A stretch of 64,000 nucleotides of DNA from Crocinitomicaceae bacterium (GTDB lineage: Bacteria > Bacteroidota > Bacteroidia > Flavobacteriales_G > Salibacteraceae), in NCBI GenBank assembly GCA_002713215.1, contig PAVO01000019.1, positions 434,001 through 498,000 of the forward strand, in the 5' to 3' direction. The notes beneath the pieces are model-generated. The model did no database searches and was not told where the DNA came from. It was given only the letters and a program-made list of their open reading frames with translations. The position numbers were made by a program, and so were the translations under genes. Positions 44,576 through 53,238 of the stretch are shown one piece after another (position 1 is the first letter of the stretch; every line of letters starts with the position of its first letter).

Positions 44576-45690
44576 AGTACCCAGGCATCGGTATGCCCTC
44601 TGCTTTTGACGTCTCCCAAAAGTTTTAGAATTTCTTCTCGTCCATTAGATCCGGCAATACTCACCCGGTACAAATCTCCTTTTTTGTCAATAAGAGACGA
44701 ATTAAATCCTTGAAGCCTTAGCTTATTTATAAAACTATTAGCATTAGAATATTCCCTGAAGCAACCCGCAATTACATAATACCTCATTAGTTGATTAGGA
44801 GGCACAAACGCATGTGCTACCCGGGTACTCAGAGGTAAGGCTTTATAGCCTGACAACCTTATCGTAATCAATTCGTTCTCACTATAATTAGCGTCAGATT
44901 TGCTAAAAAAAGAGGTAGTAATAAATGGCCGTTTGCTGTCTACAACGGATTTATAAAAATCGGTTTCTTGCCTCTTTAATTCAATTATTTCTGGAATGCC
45001 TTCCCTGGCTTCGTACATGGGGCAAGGAGGCTTTACATATGGGTTAAGATCCGAGGCCTGGAAATTAATTCGATCAGCTTGCAAATCTATGTGGGTAGGA
45101 ACCCAAAGAAGATACATTAACAAGGGGATACAAGCAGCGACCATTGCCGTATTTACCCAATTTCTCTTTTTTCGAGGAGCGCTGTCTTTTGTCAAAGCCG
45201 TAGCCTTCTCAATTGGAATTTCTCTAGCTTGTACTTCTTCTTTTTTCAGTTGTACTGATTTATCTATCGAATCAAAAGAGATGGCTTGAACGGCCTCAAA
45301 TCCGAAAAAATCAAGATTGAAGTTGGTCTTATTGAAAGCAGAAAACCGAAGGTTTTTGCCAGAGTCTAAATAGAATGATCCAATTTCTTCCATTCGATAG
45401 GTTGATCCGGAATTAACTGTAGCTTTTATATCATCAACCACATTCTGAATCTGTTCAATAGCCTGCTCATAAGTCAATTGCAAGTCATTGTGAACTTGAT
45501 TAGCTAGTAGACCATCATTTTTTGTTAGACGAGGATTAAATCCTATTTCTTTAAATGGAGGATCAATTCTGGATTTTAATTTATTGATTTTAGCTGGATG
45601 CGGATTGGCAACAAACCCACCAAATTGGGGGATAATCACGCAATCATGATCATACAATAGCGACTTGATTTGTTTACCTAGATCAATCAT
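44566..45690 (-). CDS. HU-CCDC81 and SPOR-domain protein
   Basis: A 374-residue membrane protein with Bacteroidota-specific architecture: two HU-like (CCDC81-type) domains in the cytoplasm (~1-55 with DHDCVIIPQFGGFVANPHPAKI, and ~58-135), one membrane helix (~178-200, NTAMVAACIPLLMYLLWVP) and a C-terminal SPOR domain (~298-374, RYYVIAGCFREYSNANSFINKL). SPOR binds denuded peptidoglycan at the septum; HU-like folds may bind DNA, so it may link chromosome and septum (inference). Its stop lies inside the rpoD terminator. Confidence 0.88.
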   Translation of the reverse strand: MIDLGKQIKSLLYDHDCVIIPQFGGFVANPHPAKINKLKSRIDPPFKEIGFNPRLTKNDGLLANQVHNDLQLTYEQAIEQIQNVVDDIKATVNSGSTYRMEEIGSFYLDSGKNLRFSAFNKTNFNLDFFGFEAVQAISFDSIDKSVQLKKEEVQAREIPIEKATALTKDSAPRKKRNWVNTAMVAACIPLLMYLLWVPTHIDLQADRINFQASDLNPYVKPPCPMYEAREGIPEIIELKRQETDFYKSVVDSKRPFITTSFFSKSDANYSENELITIRLSGYKALPLSTRVAHAFVPPNQLMRYYVIAGCFREYSNANSFINKLRLQGFNSSLIDKKGDLYRVSIAGSNGREEILKLLGDVKSRGHTDAWVLKK

Positions 45691-45850
45691 TTTGATACGC
45701 AGCTAAAGTATGAATTCAAGGTGTAATTTGTAACATTCTTGGGTTGATAAATTCTTGATACGTATCGTCAAAATAGATATAATTGAAATTGAAAGATTTA
45801 TATGGTCTATTTTGGAGTTGGAATTATAACTTCGACTAAAATTAAGAGCG

Positions 45851-46366
45851 ATGGCATTGATTAAGAAAGTTCGTGGATTTACCCCTAAATGGGGTAACGA
45901 GTGTTTTTTAGCAGAGAACTGCACTCTGGTAGGTGATATAGAAATGGGAAATAACTGCAGTGTTTGGTTCAATGCAGTGGTCAGGGGTGATGTGAATAGC
46001 ATTCGAATCGGCAACAAGGTGAATGTTCAGGATGGCGCAGTGATTCATGGAACATTTGAACGAGCGGAGACTACAATCGGTGATAATGTCTCCATTGGTC
46101 ATAATGCTATTGTGCATGGATGTACCATTCACAACAATGTATTAATTGGAATGGGCGCCATAGTAATGGATAATGCTGTAATTGAAGAGGACTGCCTAAT
46201 AGCGGCAGGCTCCTTAGTCCTTGCTAATACCGTTGTTAAGAAAGGGTCACTTTACGCAGGTGTTCCAGCCAAGAAGGTGAAAGACCTTAGTCCGGAACTA
46301 TTTAAAGGGGAGGTAAAGCGAATAGCAGATAATTATATTATGTATTCGGGTTGGTTTGAAGAGTAA
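45851..46366 (+). CDS. Gamma-class carbonic anhydrase family protein
   Basis: A 171-residue left-handed beta-helix protein with hexapeptide repeats. The zinc-ligand histidines are at H66 (VIHG), H84 (IGHN) and H89 (VHGC), with the usual 5-residue spacing of the last two. The Cam acidic loop is absent, as in CamH/YrdA proteins, whose activity is often weak or untested. An alternative is a maltose O-acetyltransferase-like hexapeptide protein. A TAACTTCG box lies at 45827-45834, just upstream. Convergent with glmS. Confidence 0.9.
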   Translation: MALIKKVRGFTPKWGNECFLAENCTLVGDIEMGNNCSVWFNAVVRGDVNSIRIGNKVNVQDGAVIHGTFERAETTIGDNVSIGHNAIVHGCTIHNNVLIGMGAIVMDNAVIEEDCLIAAGSLVLANTVVKKGSLYAGVPAKKVKDLSPELFKGEVKRIADNYIMYSGWFEE

Positions 46367-46381
46367 TAGTTGTGTGGTTAA

Positions 46382-48220
46382 TTACTCAACAGTAACCGAC
46401 TTAGCTAAGTTTCGGGGTTGATCAACATTACATTCACGCATAACTGCAATATGATAAGACAATAATTGTTGAGGTATTACACTTAGAAAAGGAATTAGAG
46501 ATTCATCAATTTTAGGAATCTCAATGGTGTAGTCTGCCATAGCTTTAACATCAACATCTCCCTCTGTCACAATTGCAATTACAATTCCTTTACGGGCCTT
46601 GACCTCCTGAATGTTGCTAACTACTTTTTCGTACGACGGGCCCTGATTGGCGACCACCACAACAGGCATCTCTTCATCAATTAAAGCGATTGGACCATGT
46701 TTCATCTCAGCGGCAGGATATCCCTCAGCATGGATGTAAGAAATTTCTTTTAGTTTAAGCGCACCTTCCAACGCAACTGGGAACGAATATCCACGGCCCA
46801 AGTACAGGAAGTTCTTAGCATCCTTAAATCGTGCTGAGATGGTTTGAATTTTTTCATCTTCTTCAAAACACTTTTCTACGAGTTTTGGAACGCCTGCTAA
46901 CTCATGCAACAAAGCTCTGAACCTTGAAGCAGGCATGGTTCCTTTTTTCTGGGCAACATGCAGTGCCATAAGTGTAAGAACCGTGATTTGCGCTGTAAAT
47001 GCTTTGGTTGAAGCAACACCTATTTCAGGGCCAGCATGTGTATATGATCCACCATGGGTTGCTCGTGAAATACTTGACCCTACTACATTACAAACACCAA
47101 GAACAGTAGCGCCTTTGGATTTAGCAAGATCAATAGCTGCCAGTGTATCTGCCGTTTCTCCAGATTGTGAAATGGCAATTACAATGTCATTTTCGTAGAG
47201 CACGGGATTTCGATATCTAAATTCACTGGCATATTCTACTTCCACCGGAACTCGTGCATAATCCTCGAATAAATACTCTGCTACCAGTCCTGCATGCCAA
47301 CTGGTTCCGCATGCTACGATTATGATTCGTTTAGCGTTAATCAGCTTTTGCTCATAATCAGCAATTCCACCAAGATTAACTATGCCTTTCTTTAATAGGA
47401 TTCTTCCACGCATGCTATCTTCAATTGAGCGAGGCTGCTCATAGATTTCTTTAAGCATGAAGTGATCATATCCTCCTTTCTCAATAGCTTCCAGTTGCAT
47501 TTCAAGCTCCTGGATATACGGGGTTTTGTTTTCCTTTTTAATGTTGAAGAGCCTCATTTCTTCACCTTTAGTAAGAACAGCAATTTCTTCGTCTTCCAGG
47601 TAAAGAACATTTTTGGTGTATTCAATAATTGGTGTGGCGTCACTTGCCAGGTAAAATTCACCTTCTCCTACTCCAACTACTAACGGGCTACTTTTTTTGG
47701 CTACAATTAATTGATTTGGGTTGTTTTTATCAATTAATGCAATGGCATATGCACCAACAACATGATTTAGAGCCTTTCTTACTGCTTCCGGCAGATCCAC
47801 CGATTCCTCAATGTAAATGCTCTCAATAAAATTTACCAGAACTTCGGTATCAGTTTCACTCTGAAATTTGAATCCTTTTTCAACCAACGAGGCTTTTACG
47901 GAAGCATAGTTTTCTATAATTCCATTATGAATTAAGGCTAAATTGCCTGACATTGACTTATGTGGGTGTGCGTTGACATCATTTGGCTCACCATGCGTAG
48001 CCCATCTTGTATGTCCAATTCCGGCAGTACCACTTTTGTCCTTTCCTGAAGCGTGTTCAATTAGATCGCTGACTTTGCCTTTGCACTTATAAAGATTGAC
48101 ACCACCGTTAATAAGGGCTACACCAGCACTATCATATCCTCTATACTCAAGGCGTTGAAGGCCCTTTACTATTATTTGGTATGCGTCCTTTTCTCCTAAA
48201 TAACCTACAATTCCACACAT
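46382..48220 (-). CDS. glmS: Glutamine-fructose-6-phosphate aminotransferase
   Basis: Makes glucosamine-6-phosphate from fructose-6-phosphate and glutamine, for peptidoglycan and lipopolysaccharide. The 612-residue protein has the N-terminal nucleophile Cys2 (MCGIVGYLG), the glutaminase loop TRWATHGEPNDVNAHPH, two SIS domains (ACGTSWHAGLVAEYLF and SQSGETADTLAAI) and the terminal RNLAKSVTVE. Normal length. No glmS ribozyme or riboswitch was seen in the 11-base spacer to the upstream gene. It ends the glgA-like/DUF4270/glmS run. Confidence 0.97.
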   Translation of the reverse strand: MCGIVGYLGEKDAYQIIVKGLQRLEYRGYDSAGVALINGGVNLYKCKGKVSDLIEHASGKDKSGTAGIGHTRWATHGEPNDVNAHPHKSMSGNLALIHNGIIENYASVKASLVEKGFKFQSETDTEVLVNFIESIYIEESVDLPEAVRKALNHVVGAYAIALIDKNNPNQLIVAKKSSPLVVGVGEGEFYLASDATPIIEYTKNVLYLEDEEIAVLTKGEEMRLFNIKKENKTPYIQELEMQLEAIEKGGYDHFMLKEIYEQPRSIEDSMRGRILLKKGIVNLGGIADYEQKLINAKRIIIVACGTSWHAGLVAEYLFEDYARVPVEVEYASEFRYRNPVLYENDIVIAISQSGETADTLAAIDLAKSKGATVLGVCNVVGSSISRATHGGSYTHAGPEIGVASTKAFTAQITVLTLMALHVAQKKGTMPASRFRALLHELAGVPKLVEKCFEEDEKIQTISARFKDAKNFLYLGRGYSFPVALEGALKLKEISYIHAEGYPAAEMKHGPIALIDEEMPVVVVANQGPSYEKVVSNIQEVKARKGIVIAIVTEGDVDVKAMADYTIEIPKIDESLIPFLSVIPQQLLSYHIAVMRECNVDQPRNLAKSVTVE

Positions 48221-48231
48221 GGACTAATCAA

Positions 48232-49533
48232 TTAATTGTTAATCGGGGTATAACTTACCACAAATTTAAGAGGACTAGTGGAAGATTTAGGTCCTCCAAT
48301 CACAGATCGGCCATAATTTCCGCCCAGTTCCATCAACATAAGCCCTCGGTCTTCGTACAACCCATTTAGGACCTGCTGATAATACCTGGTCATAGTGAGT
48401 TTGTATTCCAAAGCTTCACTAATTTCTCCACCGTAGTGAATTTCTTTCCGATCGGGGGTGTCAAATATATTTCCGTCTTCTTTTATTCCAAATGTGTAGA
48501 ATCGAGGAAGTGGGGAATACCTTACATTAGTACCAGACTCTATATTAAAGATAAACTGAGCCTGATTTATAATAACCGGCCCTTTGGAATTTAGTTGTTT
48601 AATATTTGGTATTTTTAAAATAGAAACAACCCCACCCATCGCTTGGACATAGATTTTATTTTGTCCCAATGTAGGGTTGTCGAAGGCCGATTCTACCTCA
48701 CTACCCGAATAATCATTATCACTAAGGTTAATCTTAGCACATTTATCATTAATCAGGTATTCCAAAATTTCGTTTTCACCAGTGGGCGTGGTGTAATAGA
48801 CCAATAGGCGAGAATAATCATCCTCCATATCCAGCAACATTTGACCACCTGAATTGCTTGGTTGAGGAGGGTTATCCGTTTTAACGTAAAACCCTTTAAA
48901 AACTTTTAGAAATTCTTCATTGCTCGTATAGGCAAGAGTGGGAGCGTTAAACAATTCCACCCCGAAAGTACTGTCTATTCTAATTCTCAACTGAGATGGC
49001 TGTTCTTCTCCGTTTTCTGTGAATTTCGCAAAAGGATTAGGTGTGTAATTTTCAAGCTTTCCAATAGGGGTGGGGTCAGTTGATACTTTTTTGTTTGAAT
49101 AGTAAGCAGTGTCAAGATATAAATCCTCTGTAACCCGATAAACATAAAAGCTCTGAGCATCCAAGTCTCCATAATAGCTGCTGTAAACAGAGGCCAGTAC
49201 AACAGAGTCTACCCGAAACGTGCGAAGTTGATTTACATCTATATTTTCAGAGGATAACCGAACATGTGTTACGTAAGAATTTCTTATGGTACCCATAATT
49301 GGGTCCTGATAACTACCAACTGAAGTTAAAGCATTTCCATCTGATCGCACCGAATCAAGACGCTGAGGGTAGCATACGACCTCAAACGTATCGGTGGAAA
49401 ATAAACCGAGTTGCGTTTCACCAGGTTGTATTTCTATCCCGGCTGTAGGGCCTTCTTTCTTCTTACAGGAATAGAAAAGGCTAAAAACAAGAACGACCCC
49501 TAAAAGAGGTCGTAATAAGCTAAATGAATTCAT
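48232..49533 (-). CDS. DUF4270-family lipoprotein
   Basis: A 433-residue lipoprotein of the Bacteroidota family DUF4270. The signal is NSFSLLRPLLGVVLVFSLFYSC, then the family blocks LGLFSTDTFEV, the LTSVGSYQDPIMGTIRNSYVTHVRL stretch, VDSVVLAS and DLYLD. The rest is beta-rich and ends SPLKFVVSYTPI. Function is unknown; it may be a surface-exposed lipoprotein. The ATG at 49533 is chosen because the signal peptide begins there. It is 19 bases below the glycogen synthase-like gene and 11 bases above glmS, a linkage I recall from other Bacteroidota. Confidence 0.87.
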   Translation of the reverse strand: MNSFSLLRPLLGVVLVFSLFYSCKKKEGPTAGIEIQPGETQLGLFSTDTFEVVCYPQRLDSVRSDGNALTSVGSYQDPIMGTIRNSYVTHVRLSSENIDVNQLRTFRVDSVVLASVYSSYYGDLDAQSFYVYRVTEDLYLDTAYYSNKKVSTDPTPIGKLENYTPNPFAKFTENGEEQPSQLRIRIDSTFGVELFNAPTLAYTSNEEFLKVFKGFYVKTDNPPQPSNSGGQMLLDMEDDYSRLLVYYTTPTGENEILEYLINDKCAKINLSDNDYSGSEVESAFDNPTLGQNKIYVQAMGGVVSILKIPNIKQLNSKGPVIINQAQFIFNIESGTNVRYSPLPRFYTFGIKEDGNIFDTPDRKEIHYGGEISEALEYKLTMTRYYQQVLNGLYEDRGLMLMELGGNYGRSVIGGPKSSTSPLKFVVSYTPINN

Positions 49534-49552
49534 TAAAGTTGTACAATTCGGT

Positions 49553-50380
49553 TTATTCTGCCAACTCGGCATCCAATTCTAAAATCTCGTCATAGAAAGA
49601 ATTATACGCCTCTGCATAGTCATCTCTTCCTGGATAATCCAGAACCGGTTTTCCTAAACTCTTAGCCCACTCAATCATTTCAGAGTCTACCATTTCATCC
49701 CCAATTATAATACCATCGGCCATGCTTGCACCCATTTTGTACAAAGCATCATAATCAGGTTTCTTTAGCGAATCAATATCAAACTCTTCGAAATTATCGG
49801 AAAGCAGTTTGTTGTATAATTTTTTATCAATTCCACCTTGTTCTACTGAACTATAGATGGAGAAAATGACCTTAGAGTCTCTAAAAAGTGGTTCGTTATG
49901 AAACACCTTTTTAATGTAAAGTGGTAATAGTGACGCAAACCAACCATGACAATGAACCACATCAGGCGACCATCCCAATTTCTTTACAGTTTCGGCAACA
50001 CCTTTACAGTAGAATATCATTCGCTCATCATTGTCTGCATGAGCCTTCATGTTGTCATCACTTAGTGCCGACTTACGCTTAAAGAACTCCTCATTATCAA
50101 TGAAATAAACCTGCATTTTTGCCTGAGGAATGCTTGCTACCTTGATAATCAGTGGATGGTCATGATCATCAACCACTAAATTCATTCCAGACAGTCTAAT
50201 AACCTCATGTAACTGATGCCTTCTCTCATTTATGCAACCGTATCGGGGCATAAAATTTCGGATTTCCTTTCCAGCTTCTTGTATGGCTTGTGGTAGTTTT
50301 CTGCAAACGCTAGTCAATTCTCCTTCTTCTAAGTACGGCATCATTGCTTGATTGACGTACAAAATCTTCGATTTCTCCAT
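49553..50380 (-). CDS. Glycogen/starch synthase catalytic-domain protein (GT5 N-terminal half only)
   Basis: A 275-residue protein matching the N-terminal domain of glycogen/starch synthases: KSKILYVNQAMMPYLEEGELTSVC is followed by the ADP-glucose binding region MPRYGCINERRHQLHEVIR and VHCHGWFASLLPLYIKK. The C-terminal GT1 half that completes the active site (KTGGL block and after) is missing, and no downstream frame supplies it. Such half-length forms occur in Bacteroidota next to panC, as here. The activity is doubtful. The ATG at 50380 is chosen over the upstream start at 50428. Confidence 0.85.
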   Translation of the reverse strand: MEKSKILYVNQAMMPYLEEGELTSVCRKLPQAIQEAGKEIRNFMPRYGCINERRHQLHEVIRLSGMNLVVDDHDHPLIIKVASIPQAKMQVYFIDNEEFFKRKSALSDDNMKAHADNDERMIFYCKGVAETVKKLGWSPDVVHCHGWFASLLPLYIKKVFHNEPLFRDSKVIFSIYSSVEQGGIDKKLYNKLLSDNFEEFDIDSLKKPDYDALYKMGASMADGIIIGDEMVDSEMIEWAKSLGKPVLDYPGRDDYAEAYNSFYDEILELDAELAE

Positions 50381-50406
50381 AAAAATATTGACCTTTTTAA
50401 GTGGCA

Positions 50407-50414
50407 CAAAGGTA
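50407..50414 (-). promoter_or_regulatory. -7 box for the glgA-like operon
   Basis: On the minus strand TACCTTTG followed by TGCCAC, 26 bases upstream of the ATG at 50380. Exact TAnnTTTG match in a spacer that also carries the divergent panC box. Confidence 0.45.
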
Positions 50415-50444
50415 CAAAAAAAATGCACATTTTTTTTGAATGAT

Positions 50445-50452
50445 TACATTTG
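50445..50452 (+). promoter_or_regulatory. -7 box for panC
   Basis: TACATTTG followed by AACCCTAG, 28 bases upstream of the panC TTG. A Shine-Dalgarno-like AAAGGAG lies at 50467-50473, which supports the TTG start at 50481. Confidence 0.45.
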
Positions 50453-50480
50453 AACCCTAGGTGCTTAAAGGAGTTTTCAT

Positions 50481-51320
50481 TTGAAAATAGTAGAAACCAT
50501 AACAGAGATTAAAAATGAACTGTCAAAGGTTCGGAAATTGAATAAAACTATTGGTTTTGTTCCCACTATGGGTGCTTTACATGAAGGGCATTTGCAATTG
50601 GTAAAAAGAAGCATCCGAGAATCTGGTTTTACCGTGGTTTCCATTTACGTTAACCCTACGCAGTTTAACGATCCAAATGATCTGAACGCCTATCCAAGAA
50701 ATTTGTCGGAGGATGTTGAAAAACTGAAATCTGTAGGGTGTGATTTACTATTTTACCCAAGTAATGAAGCAATATATCCCCAAGGATACAAGTTGATTAA
50801 CATTGACCTGGATGATTTGGAGAATGTGCTGGAAGGGAAATATCGCCCGGGACATTTTGATGGAGTGGTTACAGTGGTAAGCCGTTTTTTTCAAATTATT
50901 GAACCAAACCAAGCCTATTTTGGAGAGAAAGATTACCAACAACTTCTCATTGTGCAAAAAGTCGCTGATTCAGTCTCCAGGGAGATTAAAATTGTTCCAT
51001 GTCCTATTGAAAGGGAAGTCGGTGGGTTGGCGATGAGTTCACGAAATAAGCGATTAAGTGATAAGCAAAAATTAGAGGCCCAAGTTTTGAGTAAGGTTTT
51101 GGAACAATCTCGCTCAAAAATTAAAAAGTGGTCAATCAGTGAAACCGAGAACTGGGCAATTAAGCAGCTTAATCAAAATTCTAACCTGGAATTAGAATAT
51201 TTTAAGATTGTGGATCAGGATAACCTTAAGGTGGTGAAACTCCAGGGAAAGGAGGGTTTAAGGGCCTTTGTGGCTGCAATGATAGGTGGGGTTAGGCTTA
51301 TAGATAATATGAAGTTATAA
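50481..51320 (+). CDS. panC: Pantoate-beta-alanine ligase
   Basis: Joins pantoate and beta-alanine to pantothenate, using ATP. The 279-residue class I-type ligase has FVPTMGALHEGHLQL with the HxGH motif (near residue 33), YVNPTQFN, the FGEKDYQQLLIVQK block and SSRNKRLS, all family hallmarks. It begins with TTG at 50481, preceded by an AAAGGAG ribosome-binding sequence; the next in-frame ATG lies inside the conserved core. It is followed by panD, so the last steps to pantothenate are in one operon. Confidence 0.96.
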   Translation: MKIVETITEIKNELSKVRKLNKTIGFVPTMGALHEGHLQLVKRSIRESGFTVVSIYVNPTQFNDPNDLNAYPRNLSEDVEKLKSVGCDLLFYPSNEAIYPQGYKLINIDLDDLENVLEGKYRPGHFDGVVTVVSRFFQIIEPNQAYFGEKDYQQLLIVQKVADSVSREIKIVPCPIEREVGGLAMSSRNKRLSDKQKLEAQVLSKVLEQSRSKIKKWSISETENWAIKQLNQNSNLELEYFKIVDQDNLKVVKLQGKEGLRAFVAAMIGGVRLIDNMKL

Positions 51321-51333
51321 CTAGGAGATTTAC

Positions 51334-51341
51334 TAATTTTG
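51334..51341 (+). promoter_or_regulatory. Internal -7 box before panD
   Basis: TAATTTTG followed by CAGCC, exact TAnnTTTG, only 9 bases upstream of the panD ATG at 51351. Transcripts from here would have almost no leader. It may give panD a second promoter apart from the panC transcript. Confidence 0.4.
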
Positions 51342-51350
51342 CAGCCTGAT

Positions 51351-51701
51351 ATGCAGATTCAAGTATTAAAGTCAAAGATTCACCGGGTATCGGTTACCCA
51401 GGCGGATTTGAATTACATTGGTAGTATTACAATTGATCCGATTCTAATGCGTGCTTCTAACCTTATTGAAGGAGAAAAGGTGCAGATCGTGAATATTAAC
51501 AATGGTGAAAGGTTGGAGACTTACGTCATTACCGGCGTAGAGGGAAGTGGAGATGTATGCTTGAATGGGCCTGCCGCACGTAAAGTTTCGGTAGGAGATG
51601 TCGTTATTATTATTAGCTATGCTTTACTGGATTTTGAAGAAGCAAAAGCATTTAAGCCTACCATTGTATTTCCAGACGAGAAAACGAACAAGCTAAAATA
51701 A
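51351..51701 (+). CDS. panD: Aspartate 1-decarboxylase
   Basis: Makes beta-alanine from aspartate. The 116-residue pyruvoyl enzyme carries the self-cleavage site in [12 protein letters not shown] (Gly-Ser at residues ~24-25), giving the pyruvoyl group from Ser, and the NGAAARK-like [13 protein letters not shown] block. The ATG at 51351 is chosen because family members start with the same [11 protein letters not shown]. The TTG at 51339 lies inside a promoter box. Downstream of panC by 30 bases. Confidence 0.96.
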   Translation: MQIQVLKSKIHRVSVTQADLNYIGSITIDPILMRASNLIEGEKVQIVNINNGERLETYVITGVEGSGDVCLNGPAARKVSVGDVVIIISYALLDFEEAKAFKPTIVFPDEKTNKLK

Positions 51702-51707
51702 TAGCGT

Positions 51708-52715
51708 TTGAAAAAAAGAATTGCAGGGCTTCTTAAGGTAATTATACCACTTGGGTTAGGTGTATTCCTCATTTGGTACTTTCTACAAACACTTAGCCCA
51801 CAAGATAAAACTGACATTGTGGCTTCATTTAAAGAAGCTAACTATAGCTGGATATTGTTTTCTCTTGTTTTTGCGGTTCTTAGCCATGTTAGTAGAGCAT
51901 ATAGATGGTCATATACGCTAAAACCACTGGGATATAAACCCAAGTTTTTAAATAATTTCTTTGCAGTTATGATAGGCTATCTGGTAAATCTAGCCATTCC
52001 CAGACTTGGAGAGCTAACACGATGTGGGGTAATGGCGAGGTATGAAAAGATCCCGTTTGAAAAACTTCTTGGAACCGTAATAGCAGAAAGAATTGCAGAC
52101 CTGGTTATCCTAATTATATTTTCGGTTACCATCATTTTTATTCAAATTGAAGTAATTGGAGGGATGGTGAAAGAGTTGCTGGAAGTGGTTGAGAGTAAAC
52201 TGTCACTGACACTAATAATTGCTTTATTGGCTGCAATGCTTATAGGTGTTGTTGCATTATTTATTCTGTTTTTTAATAAGTCATTTCAACACCCGATTTT
52301 GGTTAAAATACGAGAGTTTGTCTATGGGCTATTTGTAGGGATAAAATCCATTTGGACTATGAAAGATAAGTGGGCTTTTCTTGCACATACGGTCTTTATA
52401 TGGGTTATGTATGTTTTTATGTTTTACCTCTGCTTTTTTAGTTTAGCAGCTACTTCTGATGTCCCATTTGGTGGTGTGTTAACCGCATTTGTTATGGGCG
52501 GATTCGCCGTGGTTTTTACAAATGGAGGATTGGGCGCATACCCAATTATGATCTATTCTGTTTTGCTCCTATACGGTATCGATAAAAACACCGGAGCGGC
52601 ATTTGGCTGGATTGTTTGGACTGCCCAAACTCTTCTCTTGTTAGCCTTGGGCGCATTATCATTTGTCCTAATGCCAGTGTACAATAAAAAGCTAGCTTTG
52701 AAACAAGCGGTATGA
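51708..52715 (+). CDS. YbhN/UPF0104-family membrane protein (LPG synthase TM-domain-like)
   Basis: A 335-residue protein with about eight membrane helices, related to the flippase-like domain of lysyl-phosphatidylglycerol synthase (UPF0104/YbhN). It contains the SRAYRWSYTLKPLGY and NLAIPRLGELTRCGVMARYEK segments with the conserved Arg and Glu. Members are thought to handle lipids; the exact role is unknown. It starts with TTG at 51708, 6 bases after panD, and overlaps the next gene by four bases (ATGA). Confidence 0.85.
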   Translation: MKKRIAGLLKVIIPLGLGVFLIWYFLQTLSPQDKTDIVASFKEANYSWILFSLVFAVLSHVSRAYRWSYTLKPLGYKPKFLNNFFAVMIGYLVNLAIPRLGELTRCGVMARYEKIPFEKLLGTVIAERIADLVILIIFSVTIIFIQIEVIGGMVKELLEVVESKLSLTLIIALLAAMLIGVVALFILFFNKSFQHPILVKIREFVYGLFVGIKSIWTMKDKWAFLAHTVFIWVMYVFMFYLCFFSLAATSDVPFGGVLTAFVMGGFAVVFTNGGLGAYPIMIYSVLLLYGIDKNTGAAFGWIVWTAQTLLLLALGALSFVLMPVYNKKLALKQAV

Positions 52716-53236
52716 CATCGATTCGAGGCACGATTAATAAAATCCATAGTACCTCTTCCATTCAAGAAGTAGTAGGTAAATGGAAGGAACAAGGTGATAA
52801 AGTTGTTTTTACCAATGGGTGTTTTGATTTAATCCACCTCGGCCACATCACTTATTTGTCACAAGCCGCTGGCCTAGGGTCGAGGCTGGTAGTAGGAATA
52901 AATTCGGACAAGTCGGTTCGTCGACTTAATAAAGGCGCAAGCCGCCCAATAAAAGATGAGGAAACCAGAATTCAAATTATGGCTTCTTTTCAATTTGTTG
53001 ATGCGGTTGTAATGTTTGAGGAAGACACTCCCTTGTCACTAATCCAAAAAATAGAGCCGGCCGTTTTAGTTAAGGGTGGAGATTATGATGCTTCCGAAAC
53101 CAATGAAAGCAGTTCCAAATATATTGTAGGGTCCAATTTGCTGAGAAATTCTGGAGGTAAAACCAAAGTACTTCCTTTTTTACCTGGCCACAGTACTACT
53201 CAGTTAGAAAAAAAAATCATTCAATCTCTTAGCTAG
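52712..53236 (+). CDS. D-glycero-beta-D-manno-heptose 1-phosphate adenylyltransferase-like
   Basis: A 174-residue nucleotidyltransferase with FTNGCFDLIHLGHITYL (the HxGH motif, near residue 45), VGINSDKSVRRLNKG and VKGGDYDAS, as in the RfaE2/HldE C-terminal domain. It would make ADP-heptose for lipopolysaccharide core. The sequence is also close to glycerol-3-phosphate cytidylyltransferases, so the exact substrate is a family-based guess. It overlaps the upstream gene by four bases. Confidence 0.88.
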   Translation: MTSIRGTINKIHSTSSIQEVVGKWKEQGDKVVFTNGCFDLIHLGHITYLSQAAGLGSRLVVGINSDKSVRRLNKGASRPIKDEETRIQIMASFQFVDAVVMFEEDTPLSLIQKIEPAVLVKGGDYDASETNESSSKYIVGSNLLRNSGGKTKVLPFLPGHSTTQLEKKIIQSLS

Positions 53237-53238
53237 CT

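Noticed and set aside
48221-48231. glmS ribozyme or riboswitch
   Set aside because: Only 11 bases separate glmS from the DUF4270 stop and no ribozyme core was seen upstream.
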